Source of the DNA: JBGRQA01 sp041725895
GTDB lineage: Bacteria; Bacteroidota; Bacteroidia; Bacteroidales; Marinifilaceae
Length of the DNA: 39,176 nucleotides
Assembly (NCBI GenBank): GCA_041725895.1
Contig: JBGRQA010000044.1
Span: 1 to 39,176 of the forward strand
Direction of reading: 5' to 3'
Made by a program: the position numbers and the translations under genes. The notes under the pieces are model-generated. The model had not been told where the DNA came from and did not search any database. It was given only the letters and a program-made list of their open reading frames with translations. Below are positions 16,830 to 25,524 of the stretch, piece after piece (the first letter of the stretch is position 1; every line of letters starts with the position of its first letter).

Positions 16830-16912
16830 ATAGAACATGAGGAGATGGGGCACTGAATTTTATGTTCGCCCCAATAATTCATGTACTCTTTCACAAAATA
16901 AACAACACAAAC

Positions 16913-17638
16913 ATGTTAAACGTTCATTCTTTCGAGTCTCTTGGCACCTACGACGGTCCGGGAATCCGTTTGGTGGTTTTCCTTCAGGGATGTGCCTTCA
17001 AATGCCTGTACTGTGCCAACCCCGATACAATCAGCTTTAAAGGAGGAACACCTACTCCTCTGGAAGAAGTAATGCGTAAAGCACGCAATCAGCGTCCCTT
17101 CTTCGGCAAACTGGGTGGAGTAACCATCTCGGGAGGCGAGCCCCTTTGGCAGGCCGCAGAACTGAAGAAACTCTTCAAACAACTGAAGGAGGAGGACTTC
17201 AATACCTGTATCGACAGCAATGGAAATGTTCTGACCGACGATGTAAAGGAACTAATGGAATACACCGACCTGGTTCTGCTTGATATCAAGCACATCAACC
17301 CGGAATGGCACCAGAAAATTACAGGAAAACGAAACGACATCACCCTGAAATTTGCGGAGCACCTTCGCGAAAAAGGAGTGCGTACCTGGTTGCGTTATGT
17401 TCTGGTTCCCGGCTATTCAGACCAACCGGAGTACCTGCACGAAATGGGAAAACATTTCAAGGAGTACGATAACATCGAAAAACTGGAAATTCAGCCCTAC
17501 CACAAATTGGGCGTTCACAAATACGAACACCTTAAAATGGAGTACAAACTGGAAGGAGTTCCGGAAAACACTGCAGAACAATTGAAAGCTGCCAAGGAAA
17601 TCCTGGAACAGTACTTCAAGGAGGTGATTATAAATTAG
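16913..17638 (+). CDS. pflA: Pyruvate formate-lyase activating enzyme (radical SAM)
   Basis: A 241-residue radical-SAM enzyme that installs the glycyl radical on PflB. It carries the [4Fe-4S] motif GCAFKCLYC with Cys27, Cys31 and Cys34, an HSFESLGTYDGPGIR N-terminus and a GGEP-type SAM motif (TISGGEPL). I chose ATG 16913 because MLNVHSFES aligns with the start of known PflA proteins (E. coli is 246 residues); an upstream ATG at 16862 would add 17 non-conserved residues. It follows pflB after a terminator and precedes focA. Confidence 0.96.
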   Translation: MLNVHSFESLGTYDGPGIRLVVFLQGCAFKCLYCANPDTISFKGGTPTPLEEVMRKARNQRPFFGKLGGVTISGGEPLWQAAELKKLFKQLKEEDFNTCIDSNGNVLTDDVKELMEYTDLVLLDIKHINPEWHQKITGKRNDITLKFAEHLREKGVRTWLRYVLVPGYSDQPEYLHEMGKHFKEYDNIEKLEIQPYHKLGVHKYEHLKMEYKLEGVPENTAEQLKAAKEILEQYFKEVIIN

Positions 17639-17651
17639 AACTTGGAATGAG

Positions 17652-17764
17652 TAGTGAGTAATTGGTAAGGGGTAAATCAAGTTAAGCAGGAGAACAAATC
17701 GAAACCCTAATCCAGGCGATTTGCATCAATCCTCAATTCATTTACCACCAATCATTACTCACTA
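17652..17764. repeat. Long imperfect inverted repeat between pflA and focA
   Basis: The left arm 17652-17677 (TAGTGAGTAATTGGT...GGTAAAT) is an imperfect reverse complement of the right arm 17740-17764 (ATTTACC...ATTACTCACTA), with a ~62-base middle. It could fold into a long hairpin in the pflA-focA message or be a small non-autonomous element. It fills most of the 170-bp spacer. Confidence 0.6.
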
Positions 17765-17808
17765 AACATTAGAAGTCACCATTCATTATATTTTATAATT
17801 CAGAAAAA

Positions 17809-18657
17809 ATGTCTTTCAGAGAATCAACAGATATCATTGAAGTGGTAAAGGAAACGCCGAAAACCATCAACCAAACGGCATTCAATTCACCAAAAGAAAC
17901 GGTAGGAGAAGTAAATCATACAGCAGAAGCAAAGAAAGTGATGCCTGCGAAAAAAACTTTCGTATTGGCTCTACTTGCCGGAGGATACATTGCCATGGGA
18001 AGTTTGCTTGCTCTTGTAGTGGGCGGTGCAATGCCAGGTTTGGCTGCAACAAATCCCGGCTTGCAAAAGTTCTTTTTCGGCGCAGTTTTTCCACTGGGAT
18101 TAATCCTTTGTGCAATTGCTGGGGCCGAACTGTTTACAGGAAATACAGCCTACTTTATTCCTTCTGTTTTATCCAAACGCATGTCATTTAAAGTGCCATT
18201 GAAAAATTGGGGAATTGTATATTTTGGAAACTTTATTGGTTCAATCATTGTTGCCTACTTCCTGGTATATTTAACCCAGGTAATCATGAATTCTCCGTCA
18301 ATGGATTCGGCCATAAATATTGCGATCGCCAAAACATCCAATCCTTTCTACAAAACCTTTTTAAAAGGGATTGCCTGTAACTGGATGGTGGCCCTGGCCA
18401 TGTGGCTGGCCTATGCTTCAAAAGATGTTGCCAGTAAGATATTGGGTATCTGGTTTCCGGTAATGGCATTCGTTGCCATGGGATTCGAACACTGCGTTGC
18501 CAATATGTTCTTTATTCCTGTGGCAATCTTCCACGGTGCAGATATCACCTGGATGGATTTTATCGTTAAGAACCTGATTCCTGCAACCCTGGGGAATATC
18601 GTTGGGGGAGCTTTGTTCGTAGGAACTGCCTACTGGTATGTATACGACCGAAAATAA
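17809..18657 (+). CDS. focA: Formate/nitrite channel, FocA family
   Basis: A 282-residue inner-membrane FNT channel. A polar N-terminal tail of about 48 residues precedes six membrane helices starting at KKTFVLALLAGGYIAMGSLLALVVGG. Family signatures are GAELFTGNTA (helix 2/3 loop) and ACNWMVALAMWLAYASKD (P-loop region), plus GFEHCVANM with the central channel histidine. It moves formate produced by PflB out of or back into the cell. The order pflB-pflA-focA supports FocA rather than NirC. A terminator follows. Confidence 0.93.
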   Translation: MSFRESTDIIEVVKETPKTINQTAFNSPKETVGEVNHTAEAKKVMPAKKTFVLALLAGGYIAMGSLLALVVGGAMPGLAATNPGLQKFFFGAVFPLGLILCAIAGAELFTGNTAYFIPSVLSKRMSFKVPLKNWGIVYFGNFIGSIIVAYFLVYLTQVIMNSPSMDSAINIAIAKTSNPFYKTFLKGIACNWMVALAMWLAYASKDVASKILGIWFPVMAFVAMGFEHCVANMFFIPVAIFHGADITWMDFIVKNLIPATLGNIVGGALFVGTAYWYVYDRK

Positions 18658-18667
18658 TGTCTCTTCT

Positions 18668-18690
18668 ATAGGAAATTAATAGTTTCCTAT
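18668..18690. other. Small hairpin downstream of focA
   Basis: ATAGGAAA (18668-18675) and TTTCCTAT (18683-18690) form an 8-bp stem with a 7-base loop, just before the focA terminator. No T-run follows. Confidence 0.45.
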
Positions 18691-18702
18691 TTCATAACGC
18701 AG

Positions 18703-18735
18703 AAAGACCTTCCCTGTTTGGGAGGGTCTTTTTTT
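18703..18735 (+). terminator. Intrinsic terminator after focA
   Basis: AAAGACC and TCCC (18703-18714) pair with GGGA and GGTCTTT (18720-18731) with one bulged pair; a run of seven or more T follows. It ends the pfl locus. Confidence 0.88.
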
Positions 18736-18892
18736 ATACCTCACCCCTCCCCCACCCCACCTCTTCCATTTCAGAAAAAAAAAAAAATCAAGCACCACTT
18801 CCCCCTTGCTATGCGGGATTACAGCGATAACATCAGGTAGACCCCCAGAGTAAAACAATTTATATTCCATTCTCTCTTTACTTTCTCGTCAA

Positions 18893-18980
18893 TAAATCGT
18901 AACTTTTGTGTTCCACAAAAGTGCTACAAACCTCCCCTCCAAATCCGAAAGAATCACCATACACAATAGGCTGCAAAAGA
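18893..18980. repeat. Dispersed repeat with 21-bp palindrome, copy 1
   Basis: ACTTTTGTG (18902-18910), TTC, CACAAAAGT (18914-18922) form a perfect 9-bp hairpin. The surrounding ATCGTAACTTTTGTG... segment is identical to 34609-34634 over 26-27 bp, and weaker similarity continues rightwards to CACAATAGG (compare ACAATAGGG at 34682). The remainder of the 753-bp gap 18658-19410 holds no convincing gene; the minus-strand frame 18878-19105 is made partly of this repeat. Confidence 0.7.
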
Positions 18981-19410
18981 CCAACAAGAAGGAATTCCTT
19001 AGGTGTAACTCCTGCACAGTAAAAGTAGAATAGAGCTATTGCAACAACAATTCCGGATGCACTACCGGCAATAGGAACAGATCCACGTAACGCCTGGCAG
19101 TTCAACTCTTGTTCCCAACAACCTCCCTCTTCAAAACCTACCCCCTAAAGGTTAAAACTCAAAAACAGGTAATTCCCCTTCTGAAATTCCAATCGCACTA
19201 AAACTAAATGCAGGAAAAATTTAACAGTAATCAAATCTCTTCGATAGCTTACGTGGCACACCCTACAACTCTATCCCAGGCTATGATACATTTAATTCTC
19301 AGTAAATTAATTTTGTAAAACAATCCTCTTTTCCCTACCTTTAGAAGTAACCACACTTATCTTAAGTATAATACATCCCTTTTTCTAATCTTTAAATAAC
19401 AAGTAGTATC

Positions 19411-21336
19411 ATGAACAAATTGTCTATCCTACTATTAGCACTGGCTTTCATGCTATCCTACCCTACGAAAGCAGAAAAAAAGAGCAAGTACAAGAAGTAC
19501 ACCATCGAACAGTTCTATCAAAACAAGAGTGTAAGCAGTGGGACCTTCTCACCCGACGGTTCCAAACTATTGGTAAGCAGCAACGAGTCGGGCATCTACA
19601 ACCTCTTTGAAATTCCTGTAGATGGCTCGGCCCCCAAACAATTGACCCACTCCGACAAGGAGTCCTACTGGGCTATCTCCTACTTCCCAAACAGTAACAG
19701 GGTATTGTTTTCCTACGACGAGGGTGGAAACGAAAACTACCACATCTACATGCGCCGGGAGGATGGCAGTATCATGGACCTAACTCCCTTTGAAGGGGTT
19801 ACCTGCAACTTCCATAGCTGGGCCCGCGATCACAAAAGCTTTTTCTACACCAGTAACAAGAGAAACAAGCGATTCCTGGATCTGTACCAGATAGATCTGG
19901 CCACCATCAATAAAGGAGAAACCAAAGCAAAGCTGGTCTACGAAAACAATGACGGGTTGAATGTCACTGCCAAAAGCAAGGATCACCGCTACCTTGCCCT
20001 TGTAAAGAATATTACCACCAACAACTCGGAGATGTACCTCTACGACCGTACTACAGGGGAGAAAAAGCACATCTCAAAGCATATAGGCGATGCTACTTTC
20101 AATCCCCAATTCTTTAGTTTGGATCACAAGTACCTCTACTTCCTCACCAATGAGAATTCAAATTTTGTATACCTGTCCAGGTACGAAATAGCCACAGGCA
20201 TAAAGGAGATGATCTACAAAGCCAAATGGGACGTTTGGTACGCCTACAACTCCTACAACGAAAAATACAGGGTGATTGGCGTAAACGAGGACGGCCGCAC
20301 CAGGGTGCATCTGCTCGATCTGCAAGCCAAAAGAAGGGTGAAACTACCAGACATTAAGGGAGGAGATATCAAATCGGTACACATTGCCAAAAACGAGAAG
20401 CAGATACGTTTGACCGTTGGAACCTCAGTGTCACCCAACAACCAATACATCTACACCATCGCCGGCAACAGGGTTCGGAAGTTAACCGAAACGCTGAATC
20501 CAGAAATCAATCCCAAAGACCTGGTAAACGCCAGGGTAATTCGTTACAAATCCTTCGATGGCCTGGAGATTCCTGCCATCTACTACCAACCGAAAATGGC
20601 TTCGAGAGCCAATAAGGTACCTGCATTGATATTCGTACACGGCGGACCGGGTGGACAATCCAGAGTGGGCTACTCCTCCTTTATCCAGTACCTGGTGAAC
20701 CACGGCTACGCAATACTGGCAGTGAACAACCGCGGAAGCAGCGGCTATGGTAAGGAATTCTACAAGATGGACGATCGGAAGCATGGAGATTCAGACCTCA
20801 GGGATTGCATCTGGGGCAAGGAGTTCTTCAAGTCCTTAGGAGTGATCGATATGAATCGGGTCGGCATTATTGGCGGTTCCTACGGGGGGTATATGACCAT
20901 GGCAGCTCTCACCTTCACGCCGGATGAATTTGAGGTGGGTGTGAACATCTTTGGAGTCACCAACTGGCTGAGAACCCTGAAATCCATCCCTCCCTACTGG
21001 GAATCCTTCCGCAAGGCATTGTATGCCGAAATGGGCGACCCTACTACCGCCGACTCCGTGGCCCTCTACAACAAATCCCCACTCTTCTTTGCCAATAGAG
21101 TGGTGAAACCTCTGATGGTGCTGCAGGGAGCCAACGACGTTAGAGTCCTGCAAATTGAATCGGACGAGATTGTAAACGAAGTAAAGAAAAACGGTGTCCC
21201 CGTAGAATACATCATATTCGACGACGAGGGCCACGGCTTCCGTAAAAAGGAGAACGAAATAAAAGGCTACGGACAGGTTAAAACATTCCTCGACAGGTAT
21301 CTGAAGAAGAAGGAAAACCTGGCGGGCTACAGATAG
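19411..21336 (+). CDS. Secreted S9 family peptidase (prolyl oligopeptidase type)
   Basis: A 641-residue exported serine peptidase. Residues 1-21 form a signal peptide. Residues ~35-380 are a beta-propeller with TolB/WD-like blades (SGTFSPDGSKLLVSS, HSWARDHKSFFYTSN). The alpha/beta-hydrolase domain has the oxyanion HGGPGGQS loop, nucleophile Ser490 in GGSYGGYMT, Asp576 in GANDVRV and His608 in DEGHGF. This is the acylaminoacyl/dipeptidyl peptidase branch, which trims peptides in the periplasm. It is monocistronic, with GC content clearly higher than the cassette region that follows. Confidence 0.95.
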   Translation: MNKLSILLLALAFMLSYPTKAEKKSKYKKYTIEQFYQNKSVSSGTFSPDGSKLLVSSNESGIYNLFEIPVDGSAPKQLTHSDKESYWAISYFPNSNRVLFSYDEGGNENYHIYMRREDGSIMDLTPFEGVTCNFHSWARDHKSFFYTSNKRNKRFLDLYQIDLATINKGETKAKLVYENNDGLNVTAKSKDHRYLALVKNITTNNSEMYLYDRTTGEKKHISKHIGDATFNPQFFSLDHKYLYFLTNENSNFVYLSRYEIATGIKEMIYKAKWDVWYAYNSYNEKYRVIGVNEDGRTRVHLLDLQAKRRVKLPDIKGGDIKSVHIAKNEKQIRLTVGTSVSPNNQYIYTIAGNRVRKLTETLNPEINPKDLVNARVIRYKSFDGLEIPAIYYQPKMASRANKVPALIFVHGGPGGQSRVGYSSFIQYLVNHGYAILAVNNRGSSGYGKEFYKMDDRKHGDSDLRDCIWGKEFFKSLGVIDMNRVGIIGGSYGGYMTMAALTFTPDEFEVGVNIFGVTNWLRTLKSIPPYWESFRKALYAEMGDPTTADSVALYNKSPLFFANRVVKPLMVLQGANDVRVLQIESDEIVNEVKKNGVPVEYIIFDDEGHGFRKKENEIKGYGQVKTFLDRYLKKKENLAGYR

Positions 21337-21367
21337 TTAATTCAAGATCACTCGTGAATAGATAGGA

Positions 21368-21413
21368 ATCCCGGCAATCGAAAAAGGCAATTGGCCTCAT
21401 CGATTGCCGGGAT
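21368..21413. terminator. Stem-loop after the S9 peptidase gene
   Basis: ATCCCGGCAATCGA (21368-21381) and TCGATTGCCGGGAT (21400-21413) make a perfect 14-bp stem with an 18-base loop. No T-run follows, so it may be factor-dependent or a repeat hairpin instead. Confidence 0.55.
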
Positions 21414-21554
21414 AATTCAATTTGCAACACCCTGGGCACTGGCTATACTACCATAATACACATTCCTGCCAAAACCTGTAGAAGAGGATTCTATACCTCC
21501 CCAAGATGAAACGTGGGCAACAAGCGTATTAATCGCCAAAAGAGTTGCAAGCAC

Positions 21555-21857
21555 CTAAAATATCTTATCCCCGCTTTGATTTCCCAGGTCGGGATGATGA
21601 TCAAAACGGACGGCTCCAACTACAGCCTTGTCACCAACAGCTTTCGCTATCAATGCAGTCCCCTCTATTCCAAATCCGGCACACAATTCAATTCCTGTAA
21701 TTCCTTCCTCTACCAACTCCTTAGCGACTACTTGAGCCTCCTTGTAATTTTGCACCCCAACTACGGTTAACTTTACAACCGGGGAATCAATAAATGCCTT
21801 ATGCTCCTTATAGTTGTTCTCCGGAGCAATGTAAATAAATCCTACTTTTACTGTCAT
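21555..21857 (-). CDS. DUF6506 family protein
   Basis: A 100-residue cytoplasmic protein that reads as a complete DUF6506 member: VGFIYIAPENNYKEHKAFI at the start, then LTVVGVQNYKEAQVVAKELVEEGI, ELCAGFGIEGTA and a C-terminal VVGAVRFDHHPDLG. The family has no assigned reaction; conserved Cys/His residues (ELCAGFG, RFDHHP) hint at a ligand or metal site. It is the leftmost gene in the minus-strand run that ends at 30579, but the spacer to its right (21858-21973) shows no clear cassette recombination site. Confidence 0.8.
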   Translation of the reverse strand: MTVKVGFIYIAPENNYKEHKAFIDSPVVKLTVVGVQNYKEAQVVAKELVEEGITGIELCAGFGIEGTALIAKAVGDKAVVGAVRFDHHPDLGNQSGDKIF

Positions 21858-21973
21858 GTTTTTTTGTTTTAGAATTAGTTCGTATTAAATCTGGGTAAGC
21901 TCTATACCTTCAGTAAGGGATCACTGCTTCCAACTGGTTTATACTCTATTGCAACCGTTGAATAACCCCTTAC

Positions 21974-22531
21974 CTATATGATTCTTATCTCCTTGAATTG
22001 ATCAATTATCAAACAGATCAATTGATACACCTTAAGCAAGCCCTCGTAATCCATTATTTGGCGATTAACTGTTAGGATAAAATCAACTTTTTCAGTTTTC
22101 CGATTCCTTGTACAATTGATGGCAAAGACCTTCGTTTCAAGCATCAAATCCCGAATCTCTCTGCTTAGGAATTTTCTTACCACATAGTCATCCTCTCCCC
22201 GAATTAAGTAGGACGCATCAAATACGGCATCCCCAACCTGTATTTCCCTATTGGCTCCCAGTAATTTGATCGTCTTATCGATAATATCCTCAATGGAAAT
22301 GGAAACTTCGAACTTCATTGTAGTCGGGTGTGAGAATTTCACCTTTAAAGGTTGAGTATCCGATTCCGTGAATTCAACTTCAATCCCATTGTACTTGAAA
22401 TTCAATTGCAAGGACTCAAGAGACATGGAAGCATAATGCTTAATACTAAATGCTCCTGATTTCTTTTCTCCCAATTCTCTCCAGAACTCTCTCTTTTTAG
22501 CAACGTCTATGTATCCAAATTTCATTTCCAA
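21974..22531 (-). CDS. Hypothetical protein, DUF3137-like C-terminal half
   Basis: A 185-residue protein without signal peptide or membrane segments. The second half has IQVGDAVFDASYLIRGEDDYVVRKFLSREI, a pattern similar to the soluble part of DUF3137-type proteins, but the match is loose and the membrane helices of that family are missing. I do not recognise a function. Start may be ATG 22531 or 22525. AT-rich like the rest of the minus-strand run. Confidence 0.7.
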   Translation of the reverse strand: MEMKFGYIDVAKKREFWRELGEKKSGAFSIKHYASMSLESLQLNFKYNGIEVEFTESDTQPLKVKFSHPTTMKFEVSISIEDIIDKTIKLLGANREIQVGDAVFDASYLIRGEDDYVVRKFLSREIRDLMLETKVFAINCTRNRKTEKVDFILTVNRQIMDYEGLLKVYQLICLIIDQFKEIRII

Positions 22532-22668
22532 AACAATTGGTATTCGCTAAATTCCATTCTCCCGGACATACCAGCACCGAATGCGGGCAGTTTGTATGTG
22601 TCGTATTCCCTTGCCTGCATTTACGAAAGCCAGAGTCCCCCATTATCACCAAAACCGGGGCTGCATCA

Positions 22669-23631
22669 TTACTGCTTGCTGCCTACTGTTACTTTTTCCT
22701 CATAACATTCATAGGCCGTGTTTCTTTTTCTATAGTAATCTTCTAAAGGCTCTAAGCCCAACTTTTTTCTTTCCTCTTCAGCCTTTTCACAGTCACATAT
22801 AACTATTGGATCTCCATTCTTATAACGATATACCCCAATCCTGAAACAATCATTATAATAACCGATAGTTTTTTTCTTATTTGTATAAATTTTTTCAATA
22901 TGCTTGGAATTCTTATAATCCAAAGGATAAGCCACATTGTAAGGCGATAAATCTCCAATACGAACGGCTTCCACTAAAACAGCTCGTAAGTTATTGACCT
23001 GCTCTGTCGAAAAATGGTGCAACATTATTGTTACTTCTCCAACGGCATACTTTCCACCTTCATTTCCATCCCCAATTGTAAACCGCCCCGGCCATTTACC
23101 ATTGTTTTCCTTAATAATTTCTAAAAGTTGACTGTATTGTTTGTTAGCTAGACTCCTCTGTTTCTTTGAGTTTCCGAAAATTGGATGCCGTATAGCTTGG
23201 TCTTTGTCAACCATTTTCATTAGTTCTTCCCTGAGTGCTAAATTTAAGCTTTGCAAATACTGTTCACGTAGGGATTCATAGTCTTTCTTTAAGGATTTCC
23301 ATTCGCCGGATTTTTTAAATCGGGACAGATGTTTCTTAATACTTTTAATACGTAAACCAACTGAAATTCCCTTTTTCAAATACCCATAAGTTTGTTCATT
23401 CCAATTCAGTTTCTCCGAATTGATTGCTGCAAGCAAACAATCATCTTTAAACGGTTTTCCAACCAATTCGAAGGCAACCTGGTAGAGGGAATCAGATCTC
23501 TGATACTCCCTATCGAGACTTGCAATTTCTGCCCTGTTTATTGTTTGATAGTAGCTCATATAATTTTGAGCAGGACCCTTTTGAATTCCCCAAAGGAAGA
23601 GTGCAATCGAAACGATTAGAATCTTTTTCAT
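22669..23631 (-). CDS. Secreted DUF6624-like protein
   Basis: A 320-residue protein from ATG 23631, with signal peptide MKKILIVSIALFLWGIQKG; a longer frame to 23703 only adds residues encoded by the upstream spacer repeat. The N-terminal part is helical (AFELVGKPFKDDCLLAAINSEKLN). The C-terminal part has QAIRHPIFG, ENNGKWPGRFTIGDGNEGGK, TIMLHHFSTEQ and DRxYL-like elements seen in DUF6624 proteins, a Bacteroidota family of unknown role. The neighbours give no pathway. Confidence 0.72.
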   Translation of the reverse strand: MKKILIVSIALFLWGIQKGPAQNYMSYYQTINRAEIASLDREYQRSDSLYQVAFELVGKPFKDDCLLAAINSEKLNWNEQTYGYLKKGISVGLRIKSIKKHLSRFKKSGEWKSLKKDYESLREQYLQSLNLALREELMKMVDKDQAIRHPIFGNSKKQRSLANKQYSQLLEIIKENNGKWPGRFTIGDGNEGGKYAVGEVTIMLHHFSTEQVNNLRAVLVEAVRIGDLSPYNVAYPLDYKNSKHIEKIYTNKKKTIGYYNDCFRIGVYRYKNGDPIVICDCEKAEEERKKLGLEPLEDYYRKRNTAYECYEEKVTVGSKQ

Positions 23632-23639
23632 TGTTTTGA

Positions 23640-23706
23640 TTTTGCTTTGTTGTCTGTTGTATAAATTTGCAGTTCGGTAAGCAGATGATACATACCACGG
23701 CATCCC
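23640..23706 (-). other. Degenerate attC-like remnant
   Basis: On the minus strand this spacer contains GATGCCGTGGTATG and TATACAACAGACAACA, similar to the central parts of the better attC-like site at 29691-29821 (CATGCCGCGG and TATAAACAACAGACC). The ends are not recognisable. It overlaps the stop of the gene on its right and lies 8 bases from the start of the gene on its left, the expected position of a cassette junction. Confidence 0.25.
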
Positions 23707-24540
23707 CTACAACCTGCTGCTGGAAACAGTTCGCTTCTGTACATCAATATATTTAGCTACTTCCTTCATTTCATTAAAATTGTTAGCCTCACTAAAACTG
23801 TCCAACCAGATATTCACTTTTATCCCTGTGGCCGTTTCATATTCCAATCGCATAAACCCATACTTTTCAGAGTAGAAACTTCTTAATTTTGATTGGCCGA
23901 TATCCGAGTCAGCAGTACTTTCAATCACATAGCATTCCGCTTTTCCAACACCCGTCTCAATCTCTGTTTTTTGAGTGATTTTATAGTCATAAGTCAACAA
24001 CAGTTTTTTATGCCACACCCCCCATTTTTCATTACACCAATGGTCTCCTATTTTCATCTTGTCGCTCCATTTTCTTCCAATTTCAATGGGGTATTTTATA
24101 TATGGATAGGGACAGGTTTCCAATGCTTGAAAGAAACCGGAACGGGGAGGATGTATCCATATATTATCTTCATTTTCAACTATCCCTGTTTGGCTCATAA
24201 ATGAAAATGCAGGCTCATACAGATAATATATTTCCGATTGCTTTCTATTTGTCTTTTCTGATTCTGAAACGCGAGGCACCAAAAGATGAATTTTTAAACC
24301 AAGAGTATCCTCCTCTGCTTTTACCAAATCGAATTTATTTACTGGCAATCCTTCATTGTAATTCAATTTGTACCGAATGCCATCATCAATTATTTCATAA
24401 TCGTAAACAAATGCATTCCCTATTCTGAATATCTTATTGTTGGCATCTACATTCTTCCTTTCTATATGTAGAGTTCTAAATTCCTGCGAAAAGCATAACT
24501 GTCCTACGAATAGAAATAGTAAAAGTAATTTTTGTCTCAT
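23707..24540 (-). CDS. Secreted protein of unknown function
   Basis: A 277-residue protein with a signal peptide (MRQKLLLLFLFVGQLCFSQ, cleavage near residue 19). The rest is beta-rich and soluble (IRYKLNYNEGLPVNKFDLV, YPIEIGRKWSDKMKIG, YVIESTADSDIGQSKLRSFYSEKYGF). The YPIEIGRKW and EKYGFMRLEY elements resemble DUF3108-like or periplasmic lipoprotein-carrier-like folds, but I cannot name a family with confidence. Its last residues (SSSRL) are encoded where the spacer repeat begins, which suggests the original C-terminus was trimmed by recombination. Confidence 0.72.
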   Translation of the reverse strand: MRQKLLLLFLFVGQLCFSQEFRTLHIERKNVDANNKIFRIGNAFVYDYEIIDDGIRYKLNYNEGLPVNKFDLVKAEEDTLGLKIHLLVPRVSESEKTNRKQSEIYYLYEPAFSFMSQTGIVENEDNIWIHPPRSGFFQALETCPYPYIKYPIEIGRKWSDKMKIGDHWCNEKWGVWHKKLLLTYDYKITQKTEIETGVGKAECYVIESTADSDIGQSKLRSFYSEKYGFMRLEYETATGIKVNIWLDSFSEANNFNEMKEVAKYIDVQKRTVSSSRL

Positions 24541-24577
24541 TGCAAGTTTCAGTTTAAATTGTCACCAAAGTTCACCG

Positions 24578-24696
24578 GCTATAACCTTGCGCTACCGATT
24601 CTTCGGGACAGGTTTGTTGTATAAAGTTCTATCGTTAATTTAAACTATCGTATTCAGGTGAGTCAAAACCCGGCATGCAGCCCCCCTGTTTATACC
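24578..24696 (-). other. attC-like cassette recombination site A
   Basis: Read on the minus strand it begins GGTATAAAC (R''-like, 24696-24688) and ends GGTTATAGCC (R'-like, 24587-24578). The middle shares blocks with the other sites: CGGCATGC, the CAGGTNTGTTG block and the TAAAGTTCT block. It starts 9 bases after the methyltransferase stop and ends 37 bases before the next start. Confidence 0.5.
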
Positions 24697-24704
24697 AATC
24701 GCAT

Positions 24705-25328
24705 CTATTTTTGGAACACGAACGAAACCAGTCTGGGGATTTCATTCTCCTTCTCCCTGTCAAACCATTCCTTGAGTTCTACCAATTTAAATCCATTGCT
24801 TTGAGCCAGACTTAGATATTCTGAAATGTGATGAACGTAGGTCTCCAATTCCTGCGTTCCTTTGTCCGTTTCATACCTGGCTTTACTTCCCGAGTACTGC
24901 TTAAAAGGGTGAAGTTCACTGATGAAAAAATAACCATTCTCCCTAAGCTTTCTGCCAGCCTGCTTGAAAATAAAATCCAAGTCCTTGATGTGTTCCAAAA
25001 CAAGACTACAGGTTATTAGATCAGCACAGCCATCCTCTACATTCCATTCCCTTGTTAAATCAGCTTTACGAAAGGTCACTCGCTCGTCTACCACCTTTTC
25101 CCTGGCTTTGTTCAGCATCTCCTGGGAGAAATCCAGGCCAATAACCTCCCTGGCCTTTGTTAGCAGATAGCTTGTGTTTTTACCCGTTCCGCAACCCAGT
25201 TCCACAACCGTCGAAAATTCATAATTCCGTAAGGTTTGAATCGTCGCTTTTCGATCCAGATCCCTTGTCCGGTTGGCATTGGTATCGTACTGATCTGCCC
25301 AATTGTTGTATGCTTTCTCTATGCTCAT
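24705..25328 (-). CDS. Class I SAM-dependent methyltransferase
   Basis: A 207-residue methyltransferase of the UbiE/Methyltransf_11 type. Motif I is VVELGCGTGKNT, followed by EVIGLDFSQEML (motif II), RKADLTREW, LITCSLVLEHI (post-I/motif IV) and ENGYFFISELHPF. It transfers a methyl group from SAM to an unknown acceptor in the cytoplasm. It follows the 47-residue gene at 25336-25479 by seven bases, so they are probably co-translated, and an attC-like site starts 9 bases after its stop. Confidence 0.9.
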   Translation of the reverse strand: MSIEKAYNNWADQYDTNANRTRDLDRKATIQTLRNYEFSTVVELGCGTGKNTSYLLTKAREVIGLDFSQEMLNKAREKVVDERVTFRKADLTREWNVEDGCADLITCSLVLEHIKDLDFIFKQAGRKLRENGYFFISELHPFKQYSGSKARYETDKGTQELETYVHHISEYLSLAQSNGFKLVELKEWFDREKENEIPRLVSFVFQK

Positions 25329-25335
25329 TTTTATA

Positions 25336-25479
25336 TTATTGTCTCCTTTCAGTGTGTATTTTCACAATGGATTCCTGTTGCAATCCAATTGCTTTGGATA
25401 GCGCATCCACAAATTCTTCTTCCGAACCCATTTTCATTCCGTCAATACAAACCTTTCGGCTTTTCCAAAACAATTTCAT
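25336..25479 (-). CDS. Small 47-residue protein upstream of the methyltransferase
   Basis: An open frame of 47 codons from ATG 25479 to TAA at 25336. It begins MKLFWKSRKV, continues CIDGMKMGSEEEFVDALSK and ends in a basic IVKIHTERRQ. It is charged and predicted helical, with no membrane segment. It lies between the metallo-hydrolase stop (25525) and the methyltransferase start (25328), seven bases from the latter. Codon use is like its neighbours. It could be a real small protein or a leader peptide controlling the methyltransferase; no family is recognised. Confidence 0.5.
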   Translation of the reverse strand: MKLFWKSRKVCIDGMKMGSEEEFVDALSKAIGLQQESIVKIHTERRQ

Positions 25480-25524
25480 ACCTAAAGTGCTATCGTTTTA
25501 TTTCAATTACTGTTCGTGAATGGA

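Noticed and set aside
16862..16912. Upstream ATG as the pflA start
   Set aside because: The added 17 residues are not found in PflA proteins; ATG 16913 gives the conserved HSFES start.
18878..19105. Minus-strand frame of 75 codons as a gene
   Set aside because: Its C-terminal part is the dispersed repeat with the 21-bp palindrome; this reading frame appears by chance in such repeats.
22540..22660. attC-like site between the genes at 21974 and 22669
   Set aside because: Only weak CCGGTTTTGG-like resemblance and a short GACATAC/GTATGT pairing; no AAC/GTT ends in the right places.
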